A stretch of DNA of 64,000 nucleotides from Drosophila miranda (Eukaryota; Arthropoda; Insecta; Diptera; Drosophilidae): NCBI RefSeq assembly GCF_003369915.1, contig NC_046673.1, positions 19,893,718 to 19,957,717 on the forward strand, read 5' to 3'. Position 1 is the stretch's first letter. The number at the start of each line of letters is the position of its first letter. The notes beneath the pieces are model-generated. The model saw only the letters and a program-made list of their open reading frames with translations, had not been told where the DNA came from and searched no databases. This document shows positions 12,806 through 33,393 of the stretch, piece after piece. The position numbers were made by a program, and so were the translations under genes.

Positions 12806-12950
12806 TGACGATATGTTTTATATATCGATACTGATATCAACAAATTATCTGAAAAAATATCGACGATTTCGACAAATATCGCGCCGCATATCATATCGGT
12901 CTTAACTGCAATAATACATCGATACAGTATCGATATTGCCATCGATACCC
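12806..12950. promoter_or_regulatory. CGATA / TATCGATA cluster (DREF/BEAF-type element)
   Basis: Within about 145 bp there are at least five CGATA words and several reverse TATCG words, including two copies of the palindrome TATCGATA (near 12823 and 12928). TATCGATA is the DRE bound by DREF and clustered CGATA is the recognition pattern of BEAF-32, both typical of housekeeping promoters and domain boundaries in flies. It lies about 800 bp upstream of the slpr start codon. Function as promoter or insulator is inference. Confidence 0.6.
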
Positions 12951-13738
12951 ATCCCTAAACTGCACAACTCTGGTTTTTTTTATGTTTTAAAAACATATGC
13001 GGAAACAAAAATCAATACATTGCTAATGCATAGCGATTGCAATTGATTAACCCAAGTATAATTAAATCCAGCCCGTTGCAGCCGCAGTACTCCAACGACG
13101 TAACAAACGTAACGAAAAGACATCGGGACAACGACATCTCGACAATGGTTTGCTGTGTGCGTGCGTGTGTGTGTGTTTTGTATCGTGTTGTCTGATTGTT
13201 TCGTGCGTGCCTGCTTGCGTGCAGTCGGTCGGTCGGTCGGTTGGTCAGACGGTTGGACAGACGGTCAGACGAAGAGGGTGACACGGCGAGGAACAGTGGA
13301 GCAGTGCAGGGACGGTAGCGGTGGCACCACTGCAGCAGCAACTACAACCACAAAAGCAGCCGCCTCAAAAAAGGAGTGCAAGGCAATCTCTCTTTCTAGA
13401 TCTGGGTGAGTGGAAAAAAGGCGCGCTGCACCCGAACCCGCAAAAACGGCAGGGCAGTGCAGTGGTGGGCGTGGTGGGTGGATGTTGCATCGCACCACAC
13501 TGCTCTCCTCCTTCCAGCTAATGCTATTGTTAAGCCTCTTTTCTTCCATTTGTGTTTATCTCGCAGAATTCGCAGAATAACGCAACGCAACGCTCGACAC
13601 AAAGACTGCTCGAGACGGCAGCGTGGATATCGGGGCGCGGGCCGGACGCGATCGCGATCCTATGTGGCCGAGCGTGAGCCTTTGATGCGGCCACAGCACA
13701 GTCGATAAGGAACGGTCATACCGGTAGCAGGAGCAGAC
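12951..13738 (+). promoter_or_regulatory. slpr: slpr 5' leader with a probable UTR intron
   Basis: The non-coding stretch before the slpr ATG contains a GGTC/GGTT repeat at 13224-13265 and a good donor (GG then GTGAGT) after 13405, paired with an acceptor (ctcgcag) ending at 13566. This gives a likely 161-nt 5' UTR intron. A transcription start could not be located from sequence alone. Confidence 0.45.
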
Positions 13739-23839
<10,101 letters not shown>

Positions 23840-24037
23840 CAGGCGCGACTGGCGCTGACCCTGCAGTTGGCGCGCAGTCCGGGAGCGGACATCGGAAGCG
23901 GAGGCGTAAGCGTAGGCGTAAGCAGTGTGGCAGCGGCTGGCAGCATGGGCTTGTCGCTGCACCAGCAACGTGTTCCCTATCGCTGGTACTCGGGTGCTCG
24001 ACGCTCCCGCTCGGCCCACTACGAATACCGGCTGTGA
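23840..24037 (+). CDS. slpr: possible slpr stop-codon readthrough extension (65 codons)
   Basis: The long-isoform frame ends at TAG 23837-23839 and is followed immediately by C (TAG CAG). The same frame then stays open for 65 codons to a TGA at 24035-24037. The extension is not repetitive: it reads as normal protein, ending in a basic, aromatic block (RVPYRWYSGARRSRSAHYEY). A stop followed by C is the leakiest context class, and readthrough is frequent in Drosophila. Alternatives are a recent nonsense mutation in this lineage, a polymorphism or a sequence error; a splice around the stop is unlikely because no donor precedes it. Confidence 0.6.
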   Translation, partial: QARLALTLQLARSPGADIGSGGVSVGVSSVAAAGSMGLSLHQQRVPYRWYSGARRSRSAHYEYRL

Positions 24038-25803
24038 GAGAGCGGGACACCAGCAGGAAAGGGACAGCAGCGGCACGAAAGCGAGTGGGATGGCAATAGC
24101 CCATTGTACGGCTTATACCTCAAGGAGTTTCGGATCATTGCCGTGATGAGACTCCAGAAGCAAACCCCTTAGAAGGGGACAATCTTTTGATATCTGAAAG
24201 CTGAAGTAGTCATCGAGGTTGTTCATATGCGTGTACTTATTATGGATTTCGATGTTTCGATGTGCCCCCGACTTGTGCAATTTGCCTTAAAAGTAGTGTT
24301 GAGACTATGTAGTTCCCGAACCCACATCCTACATCCTACAATCACATCCGATGGAAAAAGAATTCTATAGACAATTGTACTCGTCGCATTTTATACGCGT
24401 AGATAGCGAGACGGTTTCCAACTCGCAAAACAACAACGCCAACAGCAACAATAATAATGTTAAATAATACTTTGTAATTCCGTGAAGAACATCCACAGCA
24501 TCCCAATATCAAGACACAGACACGCCAGCCAGCCGCCGTAAGCTCCATTTTTAAGTCTGACAAAATGTTTATATATAATCATACCTTATACCTTATATAT
24601 ATACATACATATATATACCTAGACTAGAGACCGATATATATATATATATAGCTGCGTTAATTCCCCAACCACTAGCTCTGAATTGAATACTATATTATGA
24701 TGTGCATTGGTATAGCATACTCGTACTCATTCAAGATAAATACTATACGTTATATGTGTAAGCCCATGCCCTATATAAAAAAAACAGCAGTCTAACGAAG
24801 CGCGCTATTTTCCAAATAACAAAACGAATGTATAATATCCAGAAAAACAATATACATATACTCGTATACCCATGTTCTTCTGCTTAGAGGTGTATAGCTT
24901 ATACTTTGTCCTTGCAGAGAGGAATTGTAATGTCCTGTCCGTCTGTTCTTACCTTTTTGTATCGGTTCTAGCAGGAACAATCCATCTGCAAGGGTATCAG
25001 ATGCTTCGGGCTCCCGAAGCTAGCCTTCCTCCCTTGTTATATATTGGAATGGTCGGTCACAAATCCACTCTACACACACACACATATATATATACAACTA
25101 TGATGATTATCTATAACTAATTAATAACTATAATTTAGACAAATTGTTGTTTATGCTCACAGGAGAAACGCAAACGTTAACCAAACAAAAAAAAAAGGGG
25201 AAAAAGGAATATATGTATGTATGTACGTGTCTGATAGTTGATAGAGAACCAAAGCAATATATCTACATATATACGCAGACATACTATACTATACTATACC
25301 ATACCATACTATATACATATATATATGCTATATATATTGTACGAGTACAGGAGACACAAAAGAACCATCAGATACAAACGATAGCCAACATTTTACCTTC
25401 TAGTTTAATTGCAATCCTTCCCGTACCCCCGTACCCCCATACCGCATTATTTATTTATTAATCAGCCCCAGTCCGGAAAGGAGACCAGACTCGCGTTTCC
25501 AGTATATCCGTATCCGTATTTTTTTTTTGCCGTTTAATTGCTATGAATTAATGAATTAGCAAGCGGCAGCGGCGCCCCGAAAATAATACTTGAATGCAAT
25601 AATAAATGCTGCTTGTGACTTATGTTATGTACAAATTAGCAATTAACGTTTAAAACTTAACAAAAGGACAACAAACTCATTTAATATTTAAACCATTCGA
25701 TTCGGAGACCAAAATAAGTGACAAAATAAAAACTATTTTTTATAGAAAACCAACTGTTCCTCGGCCTTCTTTCTTCTTTGGTCAGCCGGGCGCATAAAAG
25801 GTT
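24038..25803 (+). other. slpr: slpr 3' UTR and flank
   Basis: AT-rich sequence with TATATA runs (24560-24660, 25085-25095, 25310-25340) and an ATACT repeat at about 25282-25315. Candidate poly(A) signals AATAAA lie at 25601-25606 and 25725-25730. The second ends just before the odorant-receptor remnant. No gene seen. Confidence 0.5.
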
Positions 25804-26928
25804 TTGCTCCTTTCTGAAGGCCCCACAAAGGTCACTAGCTCGCTGGAAGGTCGCAACAGCAGTACCCCAAGCCGGGACAGCGTCTTGGAGTGCCGCCGGG
25901 CACTGGACAACCTATTTAGCTGCTTCTATGCGCTCGGCATGCAGGCCCCCGAGGACAGTCGACCGACCAGGAACCCGCTCTGGCGACGGATCTATCGCTG
26001 CTCTGCCGCGATCATGTACGTGTGGCAGCTACCGGTATATGGGGGGCATGGAGATCACACAGGTGATGACCTCGCTGCAGGTGGCTATCGATGCGGTTAT
26101 CCTGCCCGCAAAGATCTTGGCTCTGGTCTGCGGTCTGCCGGTGGTGGGCGGTGCAGGGAGACGGGCGAATTCCGTCGCATCGGGGAGGCGGTGCGCTTCT
26201 GCAACCGCCTGGTGTGGTGCTACCAGATCTCGTACGACATCTACTACTGCTCGACCTTCGTGTCCGCCTTCCTGTTAGACCAGCCGCCATATGCCCTCTC
26301 GACTGGCAGTAGTCACGGCTGCAACTCAACATCCAGGCCTGGATTGAGTTCCTCATCATGAACTGGTCGTGCCTGCACCAGACCAGCGACGATGTCTATG
26401 CCGTCATCTATCTGAATGTGCTGATGCTGGCAAGGCGGGTGCGCCGTTTGGGCCATGGCCAGAGTCCCGCCAGCCAGACGGAACAGTGCGAGGAGCTGCA
26501 GTGGTGCATAGTGGACCACCAGTCGGTGCTGAAGCTGCTCGGATGCGTTGGTCCGGTCATATCGCGCACCATCTTTGTGAAGTTCCTGATCACCGCCGCC
26601 ATCATGGGCAGCACCATGATCAACACCAACACGACGATTGCGTCCAGCATTTACCTGTTGGCCGTCACCCTTCAGAAGGCTGCTGCTACCAGGCCACATC
26701 CTTAATGTTCGACAACGAGCAGCTGTCCCTGGCCCTCTTCCACTGCCAATGGCTCGGCCAGAGCGCAGCTTCTATCTGCACCAGGCCCAGCAGCCCCATC
26801 AATCTGGCTGTCCTACTGCCCCACTGCCCCACGAAGCTATCATATCTCTCTCTCACCTGCAGATCGCCAAGTTCGCCTTCTCCCTGTACGCCCTCATCAA
26901 GGGGATGAATCTGGGCGAGCGCGAATGA
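25804..26928 (+). pseudogene. odorant receptor pseudogene, many frameshifts
   Basis: Pieces in all three plus frames join into a seven-transmembrane insect odorant receptor. The N-terminal part ([16 protein letters not shown]) lies at about 25804-26035, a membrane segment with [15 protein letters not shown] at about 26040-26140, the loop [15 protein letters not shown] at about 26165-26280, and [15 protein letters not shown] onward at about 26315-26670. The C-terminal signature follows ([14 protein letters not shown], then [15 protein letters not shown]) to about 26925. The frame changes near 26035, 26145, 26300, 26672, 26760 and 26800 lack splice signals, so a working protein is not possible; a last intron acceptor (cacctgcag) at about 26862 is still visible. 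Few in-frame stops occur within conserved pieces. From position it may correspond to fly Or7a, which I cannot confirm. Confidence 0.75.
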
Positions 26929-28225
26929 AGCTGGAAACGAATCATCGCACAATTATCGATCACTGTTTCTGAATTACAAGTGAAATCGATTTTGCTAATG
27001 GTCCTGCGCTGAGAACCAACCATATCAGAACACAGCCCATCCCATCAATCACCCCACCGTTCCTAACCAAATGCAAAACAGAATCCAAAACACAAGGCTG
27101 CGGCAAGTGGCCCCAATTCGATGTGCCACACTTTGTTGTGTACCGTTGGCTCTTGGCCGGCAACCTGCTGCAAAAAAGTGGAGTGGAAAGGCGGTACTCG
27201 CTCTCGCTCTTGCTCTTGCTCTGGCTCTGGCTCTGAATCTGGCTGTGGCAATTTCTATTCCTCTGCTGGCAGGCATCTGTCGGATGCCAGGCTCGGTCCA
27301 GTCCAGTCCAATCCAGACCCAGACCCCGATCCGGCACGGCCAAATGTTCTTCTGCTCTCGAGCCGACAAGTTCTGTTTTGTGGAGTCAGTCGCCAGTCGT
27401 TGGTGCGCGTGCGCCTGCTGGATCCGTCGATCCGAGCCCCCTTTCTGTTTGTTTGTTTCTGTGTGACTCGTGACTGTGCTTCCAATATTCCAAAAAGTTG
27501 CTGTTTTATTTGGACTGAGACTTGGGGCATCCGAGGCCCATCTGCCTATCCGCCAGAGAAGGGTAAGTGTGGCTTTTGATTAAATTTATCCAATTACTGG
27601 CCGAAGGGACGGACGGCCCCCGCACTCTGCAGATCCAGTTTCTGGCCCGCTCTTGGACTTGGCCTTCGCCTATTTTCACCCAGTCGGCCAACAGGTTTTC
27701 TTCTGTGGCATGTGCCACATTCGGTGGCTGAAAGTAAACCACAAACAAAGCAAAAAATCCAAACAAAAAAATAACAACCAGCAATGAAGGCCACCTGTTT
27801 GGCTGTTCGGCTGTTGGTCTGCGACTTCTGCCGATAGATACCCTGGCAGATGAACCGTTGCCATGACATCCTTTTTTTTCGTACCATCTTCATTGTATAC
27901 AGATAATACAGATATTTGAAAGGAGAACATACCATAGAGCATATCCACTGGCCAGTGTGTACATATTCTCTGCTGATAAATTGGGGGGAAAACATACCCT
28001 TGCAAAGTGACAGATAAACCCATGCATATTTGAAGCTTGTGGACGTAATATTTATTTCATCAAGTTGACAAGTAATCAAGAGATAGACACAGTTTTATCC
28101 TTGGCACTCTGCGAGTACTGTGCTTAAAATAGGAACCCAGCAGGCTGGACTGTTCTCTGATGTTATATAGCACTAGAGCTCTACAATAGCGCTACTTTCA
28201 ACAAAATTCCCAGCGTTCATTGAAA
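26929..28225 (+). promoter_or_regulatory. intergenic with probable 5' UTR exon of the MARCH5-like gene
   Basis: A strong donor (gagaag then GTAAGT) lies after 27562, and AG acceptors occur near 28130-28140, suggesting a 5' UTR exon ending at 27562 and an intron reaching to just before the coding exon. A CTCTGG/CTCTTG repeat sits at about 27200-27245. The minus-strand open frame at 27594-28079 has no domain and no ATG start, and I treat it as chance. Confidence 0.35.
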
Positions 28226-29191
28226 ATGATTCGAGTTACCGCACAGAGTCCTCGCCCCTCCGATGAGGAGCGAATGTGCTGGATTTGCCTCGGAGGCGAC
28301 GAAGAGCTGACGGCTCGCTTCGATTGGCTGCATCCGTGTCGCTGCCGCGGCAGCAACAAATGGGTGCATCGCGGCTGCCTGAATCGATGGATCGATGAGA
28401 AGCAGCTGCACGATCCGGTGATGCCGATGGCCTGCACCCAGTGCCGCACCAAGTACATTATTGTGACCCCGCGGCTCAATGCTTTCGATGCGTTCCTGGA
28501 CCAGATCGACCAGCTGTACGAAACGGTGTGTCCCAGCGTGATGATGGGCACGCTCTCGGCCGGCCTCTACTTCGCGGCGATGACCTTCGGTGCCCTGACG
28601 CTGATCCAGGTCTTCGGGTACCGCGTGAGCCTGACGCTGTTGAAGGACGAGCCCACAGTACTGATGATCGTCCTGCCGACGATCCCAGCTGTGCTTCTGC
28701 TGCTGCGCAATCTCCGATGGGACGACCAATTGACGATGCTGTGGCGTGGCCTACGCGGCCCCCGCCCGGTCGCGCCGCGTGATGATCTGGATGAGGACGG
28801 CGAGATTCCGCCAGGTGCTCCGCTCGACGAAGAGTACTTCGATGGTGGACCTCCCGATGAACTCGGTATGAACTTCCTGGATCAGGGAGCCATCTTTGGC
28901 GACGAGGGGATCGGGAGTACTTCCGCCAGCTTCATCGTGGCCCTCAGTCTGCCCAGCTGTGCCGTCCTGCTGGGCCACACACTGTTCTCGAAGATGGGCA
29001 ATAGGCTGCTGGCCATTGTGATGGGCGGCGTGACCTTCTTGGGCATCAAGGGGCTGTCCAGAGCCTATCTGCGCCACTCTACCGTGCAGCGTAAGAGGGG
29101 GCGTTCCGTTATGGATTACACTCCGTTGAATGTGGCGAGCTACATCTGGCTGCGCGCATCGGGCAGCCGCAACATCCCCGACACACGTTAA
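28226..29191 (+). CDS. MARCH5-like RING-CH E3 ubiquitin ligase
   Basis: A 321-aa membrane ubiquitin ligase of the MARCH5 (MITOL) type, which in animals sits in the mitochondrial outer membrane and ubiquitinates fission and antiviral signalling proteins. The RING-CH (C4HC3) domain spans about residues 15-77: CWICLGG, then C-x-C (CRCRG), WVHRGCLNRWID and CTQC. Hydrophobic segments follow at about 95-120, 145-165 and 230-285. Between the second and third is an acidic Pro/Asp-rich loop (about 185-230) longer than I expect for vertebrate MARCH5. The start is the ATG at 28226. No introns interrupt the coding sequence, which could mean a retroposed copy. Poly(A) signal AATAAA at 29362-29367. Confidence 0.8.
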   Translation: MIRVTAQSPRPSDEERMCWICLGGDEELTARFDWLHPCRCRGSNKWVHRGCLNRWIDEKQLHDPVMPMACTQCRTKYIIVTPRLNAFDAFLDQIDQLYETVCPSVMMGTLSAGLYFAAMTFGALTLIQVFGYRVSLTLLKDEPTVLMIVLPTIPAVLLLLRNLRWDDQLTMLWRGLRGPRPVAPRDDLDEDGEIPPGAPLDEEYFDGGPPDELGMNFLDQGAIFGDEGIGSTSASFIVALSLPSCAVLLGHTLFSKMGNRLLAIVMGGVTFLGIKGLSRAYLRHSTVQRKRGRSVMDYTPLNVASYIWLRASGSRNIPDTR

Positions 29192-29796
29192 AACAAAACC
29201 CCCAGCCCCTACCCCTAGCTGCCGCCCAAAACACACTCACAATCGACACTCAATACTCTACACAAGTGGGGCTGGAAGTGTGGAACTTCTCCAATGTCTG
29301 GCGGCTGAAAATACAAAAATGTGGACGCACAAGATTCTGAATAACAACTTTTAAGTGTTTTAATAAATTTATGTTGTATAAAAACACCATGGGAACACCG
29401 ACAAAAAGAGAGCGGACCGTGAAGCTTAGTTTTGAATTTAAATTTGAATTGAAGCAGCGGGTAAGTACCAACCGGTAAGCCGTTCGATAACTGCGATCCA
29501 CACGTCCTAGGTAGGCTGATGAGATCCACTGCCATCTGTGGAACAGGGCAGGGGGCACTGGTGGCAGTAAATCCAATGCAGCATGAACATCCTTTGACGT
29601 GCAGTTTCCATCGCTTACTTTTACTTATGATAGATAATACAGGATACATAATGAATTGCGGGCTAAACGATTTGAACAGCGTTAATTTCGATTCAGATTT
29701 GAACAAATAGTAGGAGTATGTATCGCCAACAGCTTCGCTCGACAGTTGGCTGTGTCGCAGCCAGGACTGGGGCTGAGGCTGGGGCTGGGCTTGGGG
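29192..29796. other. convergent intergenic region
   Basis: This separates the plus-strand MARCH5-like gene from the minus-strand PARP16-like gene. It holds the 3' UTR of the former and GGGGCT repeats near 29768-29800. The minus-strand open frame across it has no recognisable content. Confidence 0.5.
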
Positions 29797-31015
29797 CTAG
29801 CAGGAGGCCCACACATATCGCTTGACAGCCACCAAGCCAGTCCAGAATGACTGAGCCCAGGCCTTGATCTTGCGGCCGGTTTCGGTAGTGGCCCTGTGCA
29901 TGGGCCTACGAGCGGCATTCATGCGCTGTTGTTGGGGAGTCATCTCGATTATGTGACCCGGCCAGGACATCATCATTTTGTTGGCGGTAGCTTCATCGTA
30001 GAAGAGCAGATGGCAAGGACGGAGACGACTGGGATCATGGACTATATACTCAAGGAATTGGTTTGTGGCCGACATCTTTAGCGGTCTTTCCAGTTCTGGC
30101 GGCAGGGCGCAAATGACGAGCGCACGCTGTGTTGCGCCGAAGCGCGACTGAAGCCAGCAAGTGGTCATGGGCTCCGGCTGGGGCTCGAGGCACTGCAGCA
30201 GGGCAGACTCTGGCTGGGCGTACAGACGAGTGAAATCTTCCGGTCCTGAATGATCCAAGTGTCCAGTCGCAAGAAAACGATACAGCTTGCCGAAGTTCAA
30301 GCCCAAGTAAGCGTGGCTGCGCCTGACTTTGCGGCCCGGAAGGGTTACCTGCTCATCCTCATAGCAGATGCTCATCAGCTGGACGGGCATTTGCGAGGGC
30401 CGGGCTACGCCAAGATGCTTGCAGAGACTGCGCAGATGGACGCCGGACGTGCGCCGCAGCATGGGACTGGACGGATCAGCGAGCACCCAGTGGAGCAGAT
30501 GGACGGCCTCTACGTCGTCATCAGACATTTCGTCCAGCGTGTCCACCGCGCACAGGTTATCCATCATAACAGTGCAACTGGGCCAGTTCTCTTGAACGGC
30601 TTTTCGCAGGCGTTCCATGTCACAGCCGTCGTCGGTGGCGTCATATATGTCGTCGTCAGTGCTAGTGTTTTTGAACGCAGGTGGTGCGGGCACCAGTGTG
30701 TCCTCGGGGCACCCGGTGCTTGCTGCGGCCGCAAAGATTAGCAGCTTGGCATCGTATGCCAACAATTGGCTGCGCAACATGAAGCGTATGTCGTTGACCA
30801 GCATCCGCAACTCGTTTATGTTCTTCGGACGTGGGCTCTCAGACTTTGGCAATCCGTTCCTAATGGATTTAGGCACTCGAAAATGTACTATGTATTCACG
30901 CATATTGAACTTACCCATAGCCCAAGGCCACATTTAGGGCATCTGGGGATGTTTTCAGGTCCTCCAAGCTCTTGAAACGACTGCAAGATGGCACATCATC
31001 TTCGAACAACTCCAT
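29797..31015 (-). CDS. PARP16-like mono-ADP-ribosyltransferase family protein, catalytic His missing
   Basis: Two exons, 31015-30915 and 30859-29797, with a 55-nt intron (GTAAGT…CATTAG) in matching phase, give 387 aa beginning MELFEDDVPSC. The N-terminal helical part (NDIRFMLRSQLLAYDAK, LHWVLADPSSPML) matches the regulatory domain of PARP16, the ER tail-anchored mono-ART that modifies stress sensors. The end of the catalytic fold (EYIVHDPSRLRPCHLLFY) matches PARP16 with its last Tyr kept, and the second motif Tyr (RLYAQPE) is present. Where PARPs have the NAD-binding His-Gly, this protein has Leu-Gly (AYLGLNFGKLYRF). No long hydrophobic tail anchor is visible at the C-terminus. Probably a non-catalytic relative. 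Start chosen by the upstream exon rather than the in-frame ATG inside the intron. Confidence 0.75.
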
Positions 31016-32757
31016 GCTCGGTGTTATGGCAATTTGGTCAAATCCACAAAAACAATTTCTACTTATTGTTTCGATTTAACAATTTTGGTGTCGAATTTGA
31101 AATGAATCCAGTGTGACTGGTACTGCGACTAGAAAATTGTCGGGAGACTAAAATATAAAAAGGAAGCGGCGAACTCAGCGCCAACTTGGCTTGGCAGGCT
31201 GCCAACGTAATTTCTGCTGTTTGCTTGCTTGAAGTTGCCTATCAGCATTTGAAAGTTCACCCATCGAGCGCCTACTTGGCTGGGCTGCCAACTTCATTTC
31301 TGCTGCTTGCTTGCATTGTCTATCTAATTGTCTATCGATATTTGAAAGTTTACCCAACGGACCTTGAATGTCGTGTGTATGCGATTACAAAAAGCATGCC
31401 TTTTGTAATGCCATGCCACCATCATTAAAGAACAGATGTACTGCACCTGGGCAGAGCATACACGTGGCGAAAATCAGGAATCGAACACCCCAAGCGTCGC
31501 GTCACCAATCTATCAGATTACAACGAAATGAGGGGGGAGGGGGATTATCAATTTAGAGCGAAAGCGAAAACTTGATTACATTTTGCTGACATTGACCCAA
31601 ACGGGCAGGAAGTACGGACAAGCCAAGCCCCTGATGTAAAACTAAATTGCACAATTGTTTATTTATTTTTGCAATTTTGTGGATGACGCTGATCTATTTT
31701 GATGCTCTCAGTGTGCAGTTTTTAGAAGTTCCTCATCCTGACCTAGACCCTCAACTCACTATGACGCATCTGTGGCCCAGAAACAACAGGCAGCACAGCC
31801 TGAAAAACAACAGATTTAGAGGGAAAAGCAATCAGGGGGAAAATGATTTCGCGTCAAGTAGATGGGTACGGGGTACGGCGTACGGGTACGTGTACGGTTA
31901 CGGGTCAACTGGTCATCATCTTCATCGGGCAACAACGACGTCAATGCGGCAATGATCACAGTCTCCGCCTCTAGACACATACTCACTCGTATGTACTACG
32001 TTCCGTCCGATCGGATCCGATCCATACGAATGGGGATTATATACATACATATTTAGGTATTTATATATGGTATATATGTATGTATAGACATACTATGTGA
32101 GGGAATGCTGCTGATACCGGCTGGCCCCCAAGTGCAAAGTACGAAATTCCAATGCGGTTTGCCGGATTAAAGACGTTTCCCATTTCATGGATAGATTGGA
32201 GTGGAGGCTTTCTTTGGAAATTGCTTTTATTTGAGCTACGACTAGCTCGTAGTAAACTAATTAAGGGTTCATGCATACTTAGACAATATGTTTGTGTTGT
32301 TTGTCTACAAAACTATTTGAAAAACTTTGTTTTTCTGGCAGCCTATATATTGGATTTGATTGGATGGCCTAAACTAGACGAATGGCTACAGCTACAGCTA
32401 CATCTATGTCCGTATCGACTACTACGCACTTATAATCATATACCGAGCGTACTCGTACTCGTACATAAGCTTAATACATAAATGGGTATCGTATCGTATC
32501 TCTCTCTCTCTCCTCCTTTTACTACAAGTAAAAAAACCTTTAGCAATGATTTTCCCATTAAGTTGCAAACTTAATTGCAGCACTGTAGCTGTAGCACTGG
32601 TGGAGTGGTTCGGGTTTGCGCTCCTTTTTCATAGCTATGCTGCTGACAGGTTTGGGACACTGCCAGACCAAACCTGATAGTGCCCTATTGGCTATCATTT
32701 GTTGTCCCTGTCCAGTGTATGTCCAGTGCAGGTCTGTTCCACCTGTGAGAGAACCTT
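31016..32757. other. intergenic region upstream of the PARP16-like gene
   Basis: Promoter side of the minus-strand PARP16-like gene. A near-match to the Motif 1 core promoter element (CAGTCACACTGG in reverse) lies at about 31108-31120. A duplicated block sits at 31176-31360, listed separately. Around 32030-32100 and 32440-32470 are ATACAT/TACTCG repeats. A tRNA-like 'ttcgattcc' on the minus strand near 31480 does not fold into a tRNA. Confidence 0.45.
31176..31360. repeat. imperfect tandem duplication, about 90 bp, 2 copies
   Basis: Copy 1 (about 31176-31264) and copy 2 (about 31267-31360) share 'acttggct', 'gctgccaac', 'atttctgctg', 'ttgcttgc' and 'atttgaaagttcaccca/tttaccca' in the same order, with a short insertion in copy 2. 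Confidence 0.75.
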
Positions 32758-33393
32758 CTAGAACCGTTTGTTGTTTCGCAGAACGGCCTTTTGGCGTAGG
32801 TCTTCGCGCAGGCACTGCCCCGAGCTGCCGGCACCACGCTCCAGACACACCGTCTCCACCCTGAGGCTGAAGCACTGCGTCTGCACCACATTGAAGAAGA
32901 GCTTGCCAATGGCATTCGCCGCCTCATCGCCGGCCATCTTCAGGCAGGTGCGAAAGCGGCGATCGCAGCTGCAGTGGGACAGCGTGTAAGGGCGGTAGTT
33001 GAAAAGATCGTAGCGAGTCGACATGCCGTCTATCCACAGCTGGCAGTGGTCGTGCTTCCGGCAGCATTTGTCAGCCATCGATGCGCCGCCCAGGTCGTTG
33101 TAGGTGCCATTGGCTAAATTCCCACGTCCGCACCAGCGTGTGTTTGGGGCTATTAGCCAGTCGGATAACTGGCGGCGCTTTCGGACCAGTGCAGCAACGT
33201 CATCGTTGCCATTGTCGTACGATCCGTGACGAATTCCGGCATCAGCAGCCAGTGGCAGATGCTTGGCCTCTGCTCCAACCTCCCCCGCGCCCAGCTGCCA
33301 TGTTATGAACATCAGCAGAATGGGGCAGAGTAGATAGATGTAACTGTGGCTGTGCCTGCACTTAATCACCAATGCCATGTTGTCTGCTTTCAT
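32758..33393 (-). CDS. GIIIspla2: group III secreted phospholipase A2
   Basis: A 211-aa enzyme of the bee-venom class that cleaves the sn-2 ester of phospholipids with calcium. A hydrophobic segment at about residues 18-33 serves as signal peptide or anchor. A basic stretch RKRRQ (about 70-74) precedes the mature domain. The calcium loop WCGRGN and the catalytic helix CCRKHDHC (His-Asp pair) are intact, and the Cys pattern of the family (HCSCDRRF, TQCF, VCLE) follows. Single coding exon, start at the first ATG, with a second in-frame ATG five codons later. The symbol is given from memory of the D. melanogaster X-linked gene; other fly sPLA2 genes exist. Confidence 0.8.
   Translation of the reverse strand: MKADNMALVIKCRHSHSYIYLLCPILLMFITWQLGAGEVGAEAKHLPLAADAGIRHGSYDNGNDDVAALVRKRRQLSDWLIAPNTRWCGRGNLANGTYNDLGGASMADKCCRKHDHCQLWIDGMSTRYDLFNYRPYTLSHCSCDRRFRTCLKMAGDEAANAIGKLFFNVVQTQCFSLRVETVCLERGAGSSGQCLREDLRQKAVLRNNKRF

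Noticed and set aside
27594-28079. 161-codon minus-strand frame with a hydrophobic stretch
   Set aside because: Starts at a non-ATG codon, has no known domain, and overlaps the probable 5' UTR intron of the MARCH5-like gene.
31440-31530. tRNA-like T-arm (ttcgattcc on the minus strand)
   Set aside because: The flanking bases do not form T, anticodon or acceptor stems and no A box was found.
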